Part shown: one piece after another, positions 8,873 to 16,816 of the stretch
Numbering within the stretch: position 1 is the stretch's first letter
How the letters are laid out: every line of letters begins with the position of its first letter
Origin: Acidobacteriota bacterium
GTDB lineage: Bacteria > Acidobacteriota > Vicinamibacteria > Vicinamibacterales > CAVVIG01
Assembly (NCBI GenBank): GCA_003222395.1
Contig: QHWB01000045.1
Location: forward strand, 1 to 64,000
DNA length: 64,000 bases
Direction: 5' to 3'
Made by a program: the position numbers and the translations under genes
Notes under the pieces: generated by a model
Told to the model about the DNA's origin: nothing
What the model saw: only the letters and a program-made list of their open reading frames with translations
The model's database searches: none

Positions 8873-9297
8873 CGCTCGATCGTTGCGAGCGCAAAATTCG
8901 GATCAAGCGAGAAATCGCCGCGTGCGCGCGTGTTCGTTCGTGTCCGTTACCGCGGTCGTCGATCGCCACAATTGCACGGCACGTCGGCGTGAAATCGTCC
9001 GTCACAGTCACATCGCCCACACACTTCGTCGCTTCGGATCGAAGGACGTCATCGCATCGTGCGTGCGTCGGTCCTCGAGCGGCAGGCAGGCGCGAGCCCG
9101 CGACACGCGAAGTGACGGTGCTGCACGCACTTCGCTCGTCGGTCGCATCAATCCACATGTGGAGACGACGGGCGGCATAACGGTTGCCTTATTCAAGCTC
9201 AACGCGTCTGCACGACCGCAAGTCCGCGTGAGAACTCCACCGCGCGGACTGCATGGTCGTCATTAACGGACGCGCCCAACCCAGAGGAGGTTGTGTG
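8873..9297 (+). other. Non-coding spacer, second copy of the duplicated segment
   Basis: No gene seen. The final 60-70 nt align with the spacer before lipoprotein A. A strong Shine-Dalgarno (AGAGGAGG near 9282-9289) precedes the ATG at 9298. Elsewhere the two spacers are strongly diverged and this one is about 90 nt longer. Confidence 0.55.
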
Positions 9298-10542
9298 ATG
9301 AAGCGTCTTGGATTAGCACTCTTGTCGATAGCGGCGCTCGGTCTGACGGCGTGTCAGGGCCATTCGCCAACCGGTCCGAGCGAGGCTCCTGCTGTCGCTG
9401 CCGTGAACGGCGTCCTGAACGATGACTCCGAGGACTCGTATGTGAAGGCGCGCCTGACGGCAAATCCGTCGACGATCAGCGCCGGACAGACGTCGACTCT
9501 GACGTGGACGAGCAGCAACGCGAGATACGTGTACCTCGATGGCGTTGCTGTGGCGAAGAGCGGATCGAAGAACGTCTCTCCCAGACAGACGAAAACCTAC
9601 ACGCTTGTTGCCGTCAATGGATCCCACCGCACCTCGTCGAGCGCCACGGTAAAGGTGTCGAGCGGCTCGGATGACGGCGAACGCGACGATGACGACGACC
9701 ACACATCCACGCCGCCGCCACCGCCAACGCCTACACCAACGCCTACACCAACGCCTACACCAACGCCTACACCAACGCCAACGCTGCCGACGGCATCGTT
9801 GACGCCGGCATCGGCGACGATTCAAAACGGCCAGTCGATCACGTTGAATTGGACCACAACGGACACAGTGTCGGTGACGATGAATGGCGTCGCGGTCGCC
9901 TTAAACGGATCGCGGACGTACTCACCGACTGTTTCCACGACGTACACGCTCGTCGCCACCAACCCCGCCGGCTCGGCCACGGATACGTCGATCATCACCG
10001 TGACGGCCACGCCCCCGCCGCCGGCGCCGATGCCGACCGCGCTGCTCATTGCGATGGGGACTTCGATCCAGAGCGGCCAGAGCACACAACTGCAGTGGTC
10101 CACGTCGAACGCGGTGACGATCACCCTCGACGGATCGCCCGTGAGCGCGAACGGATCGCGAACGATCTCGCCGACGGCGACGACGACGTACACGCTCGTT
10201 GCCAGCAATGCGAGCGGGTCCGTCGAATCGGCGGTGACCGTCACGGTTACAGCAGCGCCGACACCCCCTGCGCCAGCGGCGCTGACCTACGTGAACGACA
10301 TCAAGCCGATCATGGACAGCAACTGCATCATGTGTCATGGCGGCCCATCCCCGACCGCCGGACGTGACTTCTCGACGTACGCCGGCGTCATGACCGTCGT
10401 CACGCCGGGCGATCCCAATTCGCGCCTCATTCAGATGACGAGGACCGGCGGAGCGATGCACTTCTACCTCAATCCGAATCCGGATGTAAGGGCGCAGACG
10501 ATCTACGACTGGATCGTCACGTATGCCGCGCCGGAGCAGTAA
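9298..10542 (+). CDS. Lipoprotein with three Ig-like repeats, a TP-rich linker and a C-terminal monoheme domain (copy B)
   Basis: 414 residues. The lipobox is LGLTAC (Cys about 19). Three Ig-like repeats with the same SGQ-S-TLTW and TYTLVA signatures as the upstream paralogue are present, so two repeats fewer. An acidic DDGERDDDDDH stretch and a Pro-Thr repeat (about residues 143-163) separate the first repeat from the other two. The heme domain is nearly identical to copy A (CIMCHGG, GRDFSTYAGVMTVVTPGDPN, GGAMHFYLN), indicating conservation of the redox head while the stalk length changed. A strong SD lies 10 nt upstream. Likely outer-membrane or periplasmic anchored redox protein; partner unknown. 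Confidence 0.82.
   Translation: MKRLGLALLSIAALGLTACQGHSPTGPSEAPAVAAVNGVLNDDSEDSYVKARLTANPSTISAGQTSTLTWTSSNARYVYLDGVAVAKSGSKNVSPRQTKTYTLVAVNGSHRTSSSATVKVSSGSDDGERDDDDDHTSTPPPPPTPTPTPTPTPTPTPTPTPTLPTASLTPASATIQNGQSITLNWTTTDTVSVTMNGVAVALNGSRTYSPTVSTTYTLVATNPAGSATDTSIITVTATPPPPAPMPTALLIAMGTSIQSGQSTQLQWSTSNAVTITLDGSPVSANGSRTISPTATTTYTLVASNASGSVESAVTVTVTAAPTPPAPAALTYVNDIKPIMDSNCIMCHGGPSPTAGRDFSTYAGVMTVVTPGDPNSRLIQMTRTGGAMHFYLNPNPDVRAQTIYDWIVTYAAPEQ
9724..9783 (+). repeat. 12-bp tandem repeat encoding a Thr-Pro linker
   Basis: About four to five copies of a CCAACGCCTACA-type unit inside lipoprotein B, coding for alternating Thr-Pro. It is absent from copy A. Length is likely variable between strains by slippage, which would alter spacing between the first Ig-like repeat and the distal part of the protein. 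Confidence 0.85.
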
Positions 10543-10563
10543 GAGTCGAACGTGAGCAAGAGG

Positions 10564-10598
10564 ATTTGCGGAGGCCGGAGATTCCGGCTTCCGCAAAC
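10564..10598 (+). terminator. Hairpin terminator after lipoprotein B
   Basis: Stem TTTGCGGAGGCCGG / CCGGCTTCCGCAAA with a short loop, about 22 nt after the stop. It is homologous to the terminator after lipoprotein A. The flanking AAA/TTT could make it work in both directions, toward the convergent glycosyltransferase gene as well. Confidence 0.65.
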
Positions 10599-10663
10599 CT
10601 GTTCAATGTGGCGCGAGCCTTTGAGGCGAGCCCAATGTCGGGTTTCCCAGACGAACCCGTCGG

Positions 10664-11656
10664 TTACAGCTTCGAGTCCTGCCGGGCGCGCCAGTTTTCG
10701 CGCTGCGAATCGCGCGCCTTGCGCGTGTCGTGAAGAATCTCTTCCACCTGGAACTTCAGCCGCGCGATCAAGTCGGCGAGGAGGGCGACGGCGCCGAGCA
10801 GGACCGCCAGCAGCACGCCGCCCACGCTCACGATGATGAACGAGGTGTACGGCGCGGTTTCACCGGTCTTCAGCCAGTGCACGAACACGCCGCCGCCGAT
10901 CGACACCGACGCGACGAGCGCGACAATGGACAGCGATCCGAAGAACTTCAGCGGGCTGTAGTCGCGGATGGCGCCGACGAGCACCGGCCCGGCGCGCAGC
11001 GCGTAATAGGAAAGGCTCGACGCGATGCGCGACTCGCCGATGGCGCGCTCCGCGCGGACGGGCAGCTCGACCTCGACGACGCGCTGGCCGAAGCGGCGCC
11101 ACGCGAGCAGCGATTCGTGGATGTACTCGAAGTCGCTGTGCACGTCGACGCGCAGCGCCGCGTCGCGCGTGAACGCGCGGAAGCCGCACGACACGTCGGT
11201 GAACTCCTGGCCGGCCGTCAGGCTGATGATCTTGCACAGCAGCCAGTTGCCCGCGCGCTTGGTCCGTGGCATCCGGCCGGTCAGCTTGCTGTTCGGACCG
11301 AAGCGCGTGCACAGCGCCACGTCGGCCTCGCCGGTGACGATTGGCGCGACGAGCAATCGAATGTCGGCCGGCGAGAATTGCCCGTCGGCGTCGATGCCGA
11401 CGATGACGTCGGCACCGTCGGCGAGCGCCGACTGCACCCCCGACATGAACGCGCGGCCCGTCCCGAGATTGCGCGGGTGACGCACCACGCGCGCGCCATG
11501 ACGCTCGGCGACCGCCGCCGTTCGATCCGTGGATCCGTCGTCGACGACGATCGTCTCGAGCTCGGTGACGCCGGGGATGTCGCGCGGAATCGCGTCCAGC
11601 AGGGCGCCGATCGTCGCGGCTTCGTTCAGCGCCGGCAGGTACACGACGAGCTTCAC
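10664..11656 (-). CDS. GT2 family glycosyltransferase, polyprenyl-phosphate sugar transferase type (DPM1/GtrB-like)
   Basis: 330 residues. The N-terminal GT-A fold (about 1-225) has VVYLPALNEAATI, the VVDDGSTD nucleotide-binding motif and a GIDADGQ (DXD) metal site, followed by SCGFRAF. Two C-terminal transmembrane helices (about 240-262 and 273-300) anchor it, and a charged coiled tail follows. This layout is typical of enzymes that load a sugar from a nucleotide donor onto a lipid carrier at the inner membrane. It diverges from the methyltransferase at 11680 with only about 23 nt between start codons. A short copy of its 3' end (TACAGCTTCGAGTCCTGCC) is also found near 8605, left by the tandem duplication. 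Confidence 0.85.
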   Translation of the reverse strand: MKLVVYLPALNEAATIGALLDAIPRDIPGVTELETIVVDDGSTDRTAAVAERHGARVVRHPRNLGTGRAFMSGVQSALADGADVIVGIDADGQFSPADIRLLVAPIVTGEADVALCTRFGPNSKLTGRMPRTKRAGNWLLCKIISLTAGQEFTDVSCGFRAFTRDAALRVDVHSDFEYIHESLLAWRRFGQRVVEVELPVRAERAIGESRIASSLSYYALRAGPVLVGAIRDYSPLKFFGSLSIVALVASVSIGGGVFVHWLKTGETAPYTSFIIVSVGGVLLAVLLGAVALLADLIARLKFQVEEILHDTRKARDSQRENWRARQDSKL

Positions 11657-11679
11657 GGTCCGGTATATTAGCGCGCCCG

Positions 11680-12348
11680 ATGCGTGCCATTCGAATCGAG
11701 GCCGAGACGCTGCGCGCCGCCGCGCTCGCCGCTCCGCGCGAATCGCGCGACGAGATGGCGGCGCCGTCGTACCTCCATCCGAACCCGCTCATCCGCTGGC
11801 TGTTCTGGAAGCGGTTGGACGCCGTCGCCGATTTCCTCTCCGAGCGCGGCGCGCGATATGCGTCGGGACTCGACTTCGGATGCGGCATCGGCGTGCAGCT
11901 GCCGACGCTGAGCGCGATGACCGATCTCGTGTACGCGACCGATCTGGTCCTGGCGCCGGGACGTCACGTCGCGTACCGCCTTGCCCTCGGGAACGTGACC
12001 TTCGTCGAAGCCGATCGCCTGTCGTCGCTCCCGCCGCTCGACTACATCGTCAGCACCGACGTGCTCGAGCACGTTGAGGATGTCGAAGCCGTGGTGCGCC
12101 GCTTCGGCGACGCGCTGAAGCCTGGCGGAACGCTCGTTGTCAGCGGCCCGACGGAAAGCGCGCTCTACAAGATCGGGCGCATGCTCGCCGGATTCGCCCG
12201 AAAGGGCGGCTATCACCGGACCGACATCTTCCACGTTCACGAAACGATCACCCGCGATCGCGCCCGCTTCGACGTCGTCGCTCATCGCGCGCTGCCGCTG
12301 ACGCATATCGTCGAGGCGTTCCACATCTACGCGTACGCGCGCACGTAG
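11680..12348 (+). CDS. Class I SAM-dependent methyltransferase
   Basis: 222 residues. SAM motif I (LDFGCGIG, about 67-74), the acidic loop after strand 2 (YATDL) and motif IV/post-motif (DYIVSTDVLEHVEDVEAV) are clear, followed by LKPGGTLVVSGP. This is the UbiE/Methyltransf_11 fold. The substrate is unknown; position among glycosyltransferases suggests a sugar or lipid-linked glycan. A TATATT box ends about 10 nt before the ATG, leaving almost no leader. The stop codon TAG is part of a repeat element shared with the convergent gene. Confidence 0.8.
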   Translation: MRAIRIEAETLRAAALAAPRESRDEMAAPSYLHPNPLIRWLFWKRLDAVADFLSERGARYASGLDFGCGIGVQLPTLSAMTDLVYATDLVLAPGRHVAYRLALGNVTFVEADRLSSLPPLDYIVSTDVLEHVEDVEAVVRRFGDALKPGGTLVVSGPTESALYKIGRMLAGFARKGGYHRTDIFHVHETITRDRARFDVVAHRALPLTHIVEAFHIYAYART

Positions 12349-12456
12349 GGGCGGACCGATGTGTCTACCCCGGTGCCGCGCGCCCGCCCGGGACCGCGTG
12401 TTCGCCCTGGGCGCTGCGCGTCCCCGCGGGGGCCGACAGACGGGTCGGCCCCTACT
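12345..12456. repeat. GC-rich inverted element between convergent genes, supplying both stop codons
   Basis: The left end reads GTAGGGGCGGACCGATGTGTC and the right end is the near reverse complement GACAGACGGGTCGGCCCCTAC, with further internal inverted segments (CCCGCCCGGGACC, GCGCGTCCCCGCGGGGGCC). The TAG stops of both the methyltransferase (12346-12348) and the TPR protein (12454-12452 on the minus strand) are the TAG of the TAGGGGC arm. A related GGGCCGACACGACGGTCGG segment lies at 55103-55121. Confidence 0.7.
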
Positions 12457-14398
12457 TCGTCAAGTGCGATCGCGCGAGCGCGAGGTTGTTGCGGGCGAGC
12501 GGGAAATCGGGACGCAGCGCCATCGCCCGCTCGCATGCGGCAACGGCCTGCGGATAGCGCTGCATGGCATTTTCCGCGGCACAGATGTTGTTGTACGCCT
12601 CCGCGTAGTCGGGCCGCAGGCTCAGCGCCTTCTCGCTCGCGTCGATGCACTCCTGGTATCGCCCGAGGCGGTACGCCGTGAGGCTGATTTCGATCCATCG
12701 CTCGGGCGTGTCCGGCGTCGTTGCCGCCGCCGCTGGGGCGTGAGGCTGCCGTGGGCGCGACTGCAGCTCCGCCAGAAGCTGCTGCGCTTCGGCATGGCCA
12801 GGGCTCAACTCGAGCGCGCGACGCGCGAAGGCGATCGCTTCGTCGACGCGGCCCACCGAGCCGAGCCAGCGCGCGTAGTAGTAATAGCTGACCGGATTGC
12901 CTGGGTCGTACTGCTGCGCCGCGCGAAAGTGCCGCTCGGCTTCGGCGGCGTCTCCGAGCGCGCCTTTCAGCACGCCGATGTTCACGTGCAGGTACGCATA
13001 CTGTGGCGCGTACTGGAGCGCGCGGGTGAAGTACTGATCCGCGACGTCGTACCGCCCTTTTGCCATCTGGATGACGCCGTACGTCATCAATCCGCGGCCG
13101 TTCTGCGGACTCTTCTCGGTCACGTCGAGCCACAGCGACTCTTCGGTGCGCCAGACGATGTTTCGTCGATGCGTGCCATATGCGTGCGCCGCCAGGACGA
13201 CGAGGCACGCCGTCATCAGAATGGCGGCCGGCTTCAACCGAACCCGAACTCCCGCGACCGCGACGACTGTATCCTTCCGATTGAACGCGGCCAGCGCGAT
13301 CGCCCACGAGGCGGCGAGCGTCAGTCCGACGAACGGAAAGAACACGCGATGATCGTTCATCACCTCCGCAAACGGCACGATGCTCGACGTCGGCACCAAG
13401 GCGCCGAGGAACCAGAAGATGCCGAAGGCAATCGGACGCGTCTCGCTCCGGCGCCAGGCCGTGACCCCGAGCCACAGCAGCGCGCCGACGAACACGAGGC
13501 CGATGACGACGCGATCGTCGAATGGATTGGCGAACGGCGACCAGTCGGTGTCGGCGCTCAGATTGACCGGCAGGACGAACGTATAGACGTAGTGAAGGAT
13601 GACGAACGGCTGCGTCCAGAGATAGGCCCACCGCGACGCGCCGCCCGGCGTAAACGTGGTCGCCAGCCGCAGGCCGCCGACGAGGATCGCCATGCACGCG
13701 ACGAGCACCGGCCACGTGTCGGCGACGAGCCGGGCGATATTTCGAGGCTGGAACAGCTCGCCCATGGTCAGCTCGCGCTCGAACAGCGCGACGTACAGCA
13801 TGATGAGCGGCGCGGCGATGACGCCCTGTTCCTTGGCGCACACCGCGAGGGCGGCGGGAATCGCGTACAAGCCCCACCGGCGCGCGACGCCCTTGCTCGT
13901 GAACATGAGCAGCGAGACGACGACGCCCAGCGTCGAAAGAATTTCCGATCGCGCGATGATGTAATTCACCGTCTCGGCGTTCGCCGCGTGCAGCGCGTAC
14001 CACGTGGCAGCGAACAGCGCAATCCACCGGTTCCAGGCGTGTGGTCGCGCGCGATCCATCAGCCGCCGGTAGAGCACCAGCATCGCGGCGCACTGCAGCG
14101 CGAACAGCGCGAAGCTGGTCGCATGAAACGCCCGCGGGTCGAGGCCGCCGGCCATCCAGTAATCCAGCGCGAGCGTCGTCGTCAGCAGCGGGCGGTAGCT
14201 CTGGTTCGCCGGCAGCGAGCTGAACGTCTTCGGATCGACGAAGAAGCGCGGGATGTTGTGAACGTCGCGGATGAAGTGGTTGTTGCGGATCGTGTGGTCG
14301 TCGTCGAAATGGAAGTCGTTATGAAAGTGGTCCGCGTACGTGGCGACGAGCGCCGCGAGCGCCAGACCGCACGCGACCGCGTACGCCCGTCTGCTCAT
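12452..14398 (-). CDS. Multi-pass membrane GT-C-like protein with C-terminal TPR repeats (TMTC-like)
   Basis: 648 residues. The N-terminal part has about ten transmembrane helices and an acidic motif in the first periplasmic loop (FHFDDDHTIRN), which in TMTC and other GT-C enzymes marks the catalytic Asp that binds a polyprenyl-phosphate sugar. From about 430 to the end there are five or six tetratricopeptide repeats (for example GRYDVADQYFTRALQYAPQ and GRYQECIDASEKALSLRPD). It may glycosylate exported proteins or build a glycan, with TPRs holding the acceptor. The start is the ATG at 14398, overlapping the epimerase stop by 4 nt, so the two are translated together. Specificity cannot be read from the sequence. 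Confidence 0.78.
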   Translation of the reverse strand: MSRRAYAVACGLALAALVATYADHFHNDFHFDDDHTIRNNHFIRDVHNIPRFFVDPKTFSSLPANQSYRPLLTTTLALDYWMAGGLDPRAFHATSFALFALQCAAMLVLYRRLMDRARPHAWNRWIALFAATWYALHAANAETVNYIIARSEILSTLGVVVSLLMFTSKGVARRWGLYAIPAALAVCAKEQGVIAAPLIMLYVALFERELTMGELFQPRNIARLVADTWPVLVACMAILVGGLRLATTFTPGGASRWAYLWTQPFVILHYVYTFVLPVNLSADTDWSPFANPFDDRVVIGLVFVGALLWLGVTAWRRSETRPIAFGIFWFLGALVPTSSIVPFAEVMNDHRVFFPFVGLTLAASWAIALAAFNRKDTVVAVAGVRVRLKPAAILMTACLVVLAAHAYGTHRRNIVWRTEESLWLDVTEKSPQNGRGLMTYGVIQMAKGRYDVADQYFTRALQYAPQYAYLHVNIGVLKGALGDAAEAERHFRAAQQYDPGNPVSYYYYARWLGSVGRVDEAIAFARRALELSPGHAEAQQLLAELQSRPRQPHAPAAAATTPDTPERWIEISLTAYRLGRYQECIDASEKALSLRPDYAEAYNNICAAENAMQRYPQAVAACERAMALRPDFPLARNNLALARSHLTK

Positions 14399-15381
14399 CG
14401 CCAGCTGTTCGGCAGGTTTCGATCGATTTCGATGTCCGACCGCCGGCTCGGCTCGCGCGGCCCGACGCGCCGCGCCCAATCGGCCATCCGCTGCAGCCCG
14501 TCCGGCAGCGACCATTTCGCCTTGTAGCCGAACACGCGCGCAACCTTGGCATGATCGGCGACGGCGTGCAGCACTTCCTTCCGCGCCTCGACGTGGTCGA
14601 TCGCCGGCGGCTTTCCCATCGCCCGGGCAACCATGACCGCCAGCTCGTTGACGCTCGTCGCTTCGTCGGCGCCGACGTTGAAGACGTCGTCGTAGGCGGC
14701 AGGCACGTCGATCGCGCGCGCAATCAGCGGAGCCACGTCGCCAATGTAGCTGAAGCCGCGCGACTGCATCCCGTCGCCGAAAATCGTCATCCGTTCGCCG
14801 CGCATCAGCTGATTCATGAAGATGCCGATGACGTTGCGATAACGGTCGCCGAGGTGCTGTCGCTCGCCGTAGACGTTGTGCGGCCGGAAGATGACGTAGC
14901 GCAGCCCGAACATGCGCCGCGCCGCCCGCAGATCGAGCTCGACCGCGAATTTCGCGACGCCGTACGGATCCTCGGGCTCCGGCGTGAGCTCTTCGTGCAT
15001 CGGTGTCTGGCCGGCGCCGTACACCGCGATCGAGCTGGTGAAGACGAAGCACGCCACTTCCGCTTTCACCGCCTCGTTCAGGACGTTCATCGAGCCGACG
15101 ACGTTGTTGGTGTAGTTGAACCGGCGAATGAAATGGCTGAGACCTTCGGCCGCGTAGGCGGCCAGGTGGAAGACGTGCGTGATGCGATGCTCCGCGAAGA
15201 TCCGCGGAACGAGCGTGGCGTCGGCGACCGATCCTTCGTAGAAGATCGTGCCCTTCGGCAGATTATCGGTAAATCCTCCGGAAAGATCGTCGAGCCCGAC
15301 GACTTCGTTTCCGCGTCCGAGAAGGTGCTCGACGACGTGCGATCCAATGAAGCCGGCGGCGCCGGTCACGAGGATGGCCAT
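14395..15381 (-). CDS. NAD-dependent sugar-nucleotide epimerase/dehydratase (extended SDR)
   Basis: 328 residues. The N-terminus has the Rossmann TGAAGFIGSH signature (residues 6-15). An SSIAVYG segment precedes the catalytic YGVAK (YxxxK, about 140-144). A HNVYGERQHLGDRYRNVI region and an FGDGMQSRGFSYIGD block are typical of UDP-glucose 4-epimerase-like enzymes. It probably supplies an activated sugar for the flanking glycosyltransferases. It overlaps the TPR gene by 4 nt and follows the GT2 gene at 15397-16329 by 15 nt, all on the minus strand, so the three form one operon. Substrate specificity is not determined by the visible motifs. Confidence 0.85.
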   Translation of the reverse strand: MAILVTGAAGFIGSHVVEHLLGRGNEVVGLDDLSGGFTDNLPKGTIFYEGSVADATLVPRIFAEHRITHVFHLAAYAAEGLSHFIRRFNYTNNVVGSMNVLNEAVKAEVACFVFTSSIAVYGAGQTPMHEELTPEPEDPYGVAKFAVELDLRAARRMFGLRYVIFRPHNVYGERQHLGDRYRNVIGIFMNQLMRGERMTIFGDGMQSRGFSYIGDVAPLIARAIDVPAAYDDVFNVGADEATSVNELAVMVARAMGKPPAIDHVEARKEVLHAVADHAKVARVFGYKAKWSLPDGLQRMADWARRVGPREPSRRSDIEIDRNLPNSWR

Positions 15382-15396
15382 CAGCGCGTATCGGGC

Positions 15397-16329
15397 TTAT
15401 CCGCCGGCGCGCCCGTGCCGTAACAGCGCGAACTGTTTCTGCCGCATCGATCGCTCGCGTACGTGCGAGAAGGGCGCGGCGCCAGTCATCCAGCGCGCCA
15501 CCTGCCACAGGGTCGCCGTCGTCAGCCGTCCGACCATGATCGAGTAGTAGAGCGCGGCCGGAAGCGAGCCGTGATGTTTGCGGAAGTAAGAGAGATGGCT
15601 GCGAAAGTGGACGAAAGTCTTGTCCTTCATGAACGGCCGCGCGGCGGCGCCGAGGTGGATCATCGATGCGCCCGGCCAGAACCGAACCTTCCATCCCGCC
15701 GTCCATGCGCGACGGCACCAGTCGATGTCCTCGTCGTAAATGAAGAACCGCTCATCGAGCGGGCCGATCTCGTCGAGACATCTGCGTCGCACCAGCAGAA
15801 AGCTGCCGCAGACCCAGTCGACGTCGCGCTCGGTGTCGACCGCCGCAGGTGACGCATCTTCAGGGTTATGTCGGAGGCCGACCAAAGACAGTAATTCACG
15901 CCATGGTCTGGGGAAACGATACGCCGAGGGCTGCCGCGACCGCGCCGCGTCGGCGTTGCAGTGCAGGATCCCGAGCGCGCCGACGTCCTGATGAGCGTCC
16001 ATGTAGCGGACGGCAGCCGTCAGCGCGTCACCTGTCTGAACGGTATCGTTGTTCAGCAGCACGACGTAGCGTCCAGTCGCGCGCGCGATGCCCTGATTGT
16101 TCGCCACGCTGAACCCGAGGTTGCGCGGGTTCGCGATGAAGGTCATCGAGGGAAACCGTTTGGGCAGCTCGCGCGCGCTGTCGTCGCGCGTCGTGCCGTT
16201 GTCGACGACGATCAGCTCGTAGCGGATGCCCCGCGTGTGTTCCTGGATCGACGCCAGCGCAGCCGCGGTCGTCTCGCACGCATTCCAATTCACGAGGATG
16301 ACCGAGAGATCGGGGAGGATGCGAAGAAT
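15397..16329 (-). CDS. GT2 family glycosyltransferase (rhamnosyltransferase-like), start codon uncertain
   Basis: About 310 residues. Motifs include DLSVILVNWN at the N-terminus, LIVVDNGTTRDDS, NPRNLGFSVANNQG, VLLNNDT (DXD-like) and FIYDEDIDWCRRA, which match the WbbL/rhamnosyltransferase branch of GT2. There is no ATG, GTG or TTG between the family's usual N-terminus and position 16434. Candidates are ATT at 16329 or ATC at 16320 (7 nt after a TATAAT at 16333-16328), a TTG at 16434, or an internal GTG at 16293 that would remove the first strand. The boundary given is a compromise. It is the first gene of the epimerase/TPR operon. Confidence 0.8.
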   Translation of the reverse strand: MLRILPDLSVILVNWNACETTAAALASIQEHTRGIRYELIVVDNGTTRDDSARELPKRFPSMTFIANPRNLGFSVANNQGIARATGRYVVLLNNDTVQTGDALTAAVRYMDAHQDVGALGILHCNADAARSRQPSAYRFPRPWRELLSLVGLRHNPEDASPAAVDTERDVDWVCGSFLLVRRRCLDEIGPLDERFFIYDEDIDWCRRAWTAGWKVRFWPGASMIHLGAAARPFMKDKTFVHFRSHLSYFRKHHGSLPAALYYSIMVGRLTTATLWQVARWMTGAAPFSHVRERSMRQKQFALLRHGRAGG

Positions 16330-16434
16330 TATACGTGAGGTGCCCGAGCTCGGCCGTTCATCGTGGTATCGCCCTTGCTCAGAACGGCGTCGTTCTTTCC
16401 GCCCACGTGACGTCCGAGAAGGAGGAGGCCGCAA

Positions 16435-16587
16435 ATGGCGAACGACAGCGATCGGAATCAGAACGAAGAGGCAATCCCGGGCACGAAGGATGAGGAGATG
16501 AGGGGTCGCGCCGAAGACGAGAGCGAAGACGATTTCGAGGACGTTGAAGAGGTCGAGGCAGACGAACACGAAGTGGACGAAGAGTGA
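16435..16587 (+). CDS. Small, highly acidic protein of unknown function
   Basis: A 50-residue protein starting MANDSDRNQNEE, with about half of all residues Asp or Glu, very few hydrophobics and no Cys. It is preceded by an excellent Shine-Dalgarno (AAGGAGGAGG, about 8 nt before the ATG). The stop overlaps the next start (GTGA), which strongly supports translation. No family is recognised; the composition suggests an intrinsically disordered protein, perhaps stress-related or nucleic-acid mimicking. Confidence 0.6.
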   Translation: MANDSDRNQNEEAIPGTKDEEMRGRAEDESEDDFEDVEEVEADEHEVDEE

Positions 16588-16808
16588 AGCGACACGATCG
16601 ACCTGACCACGACGTCGACGTCGACACGCCCGAGGCCCAGGCGACGGGCGAGGTCGCCAGCGAAGGCGGCTCGTCCGGCGACGTGGAAGTCGGCGTCGAC
16701 GAACAGCCCGGCCGCGGCAGCGAGGCGACCGAAACGCGGCGCCCGAGCGAACGGCGCCCGACCGAGGTCGTCCGCGACGAAACGGGCGAGGGACGGCGCA
16801 GTCCGTAG
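16584..16808 (+). CDS. Small hydrophilic disordered protein, coupled to the upstream acidic ORF
   Basis: 74 residues from a GTG at 16584 that overlaps the previous stop by 4 nt. It is rich in Asp, Glu, Arg, Gly and Ser (VDVDTPEAQATGEVAS, RRPSERRPTEVVRDE), with no predicted globular core or membrane segment. Function unknown. It ends 9 nt before the HAD phosphatase start, so the three genes may be one transcript. Confidence 0.5.
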   Translation: MKRHDRPDHDVDVDTPEAQATGEVASEGGSSGDVEVGVDEQPGRGSEATETRRPSERRPTEVVRDETGEGRRSP

Positions 16809-16816
16809 CGTTCGTC

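Noticed and set aside
12359-14527. 722-residue open frame on the plus strand
   Set aside because: Antisense to the GT-C/TPR and epimerase genes; Arg-rich composition and no domain match.
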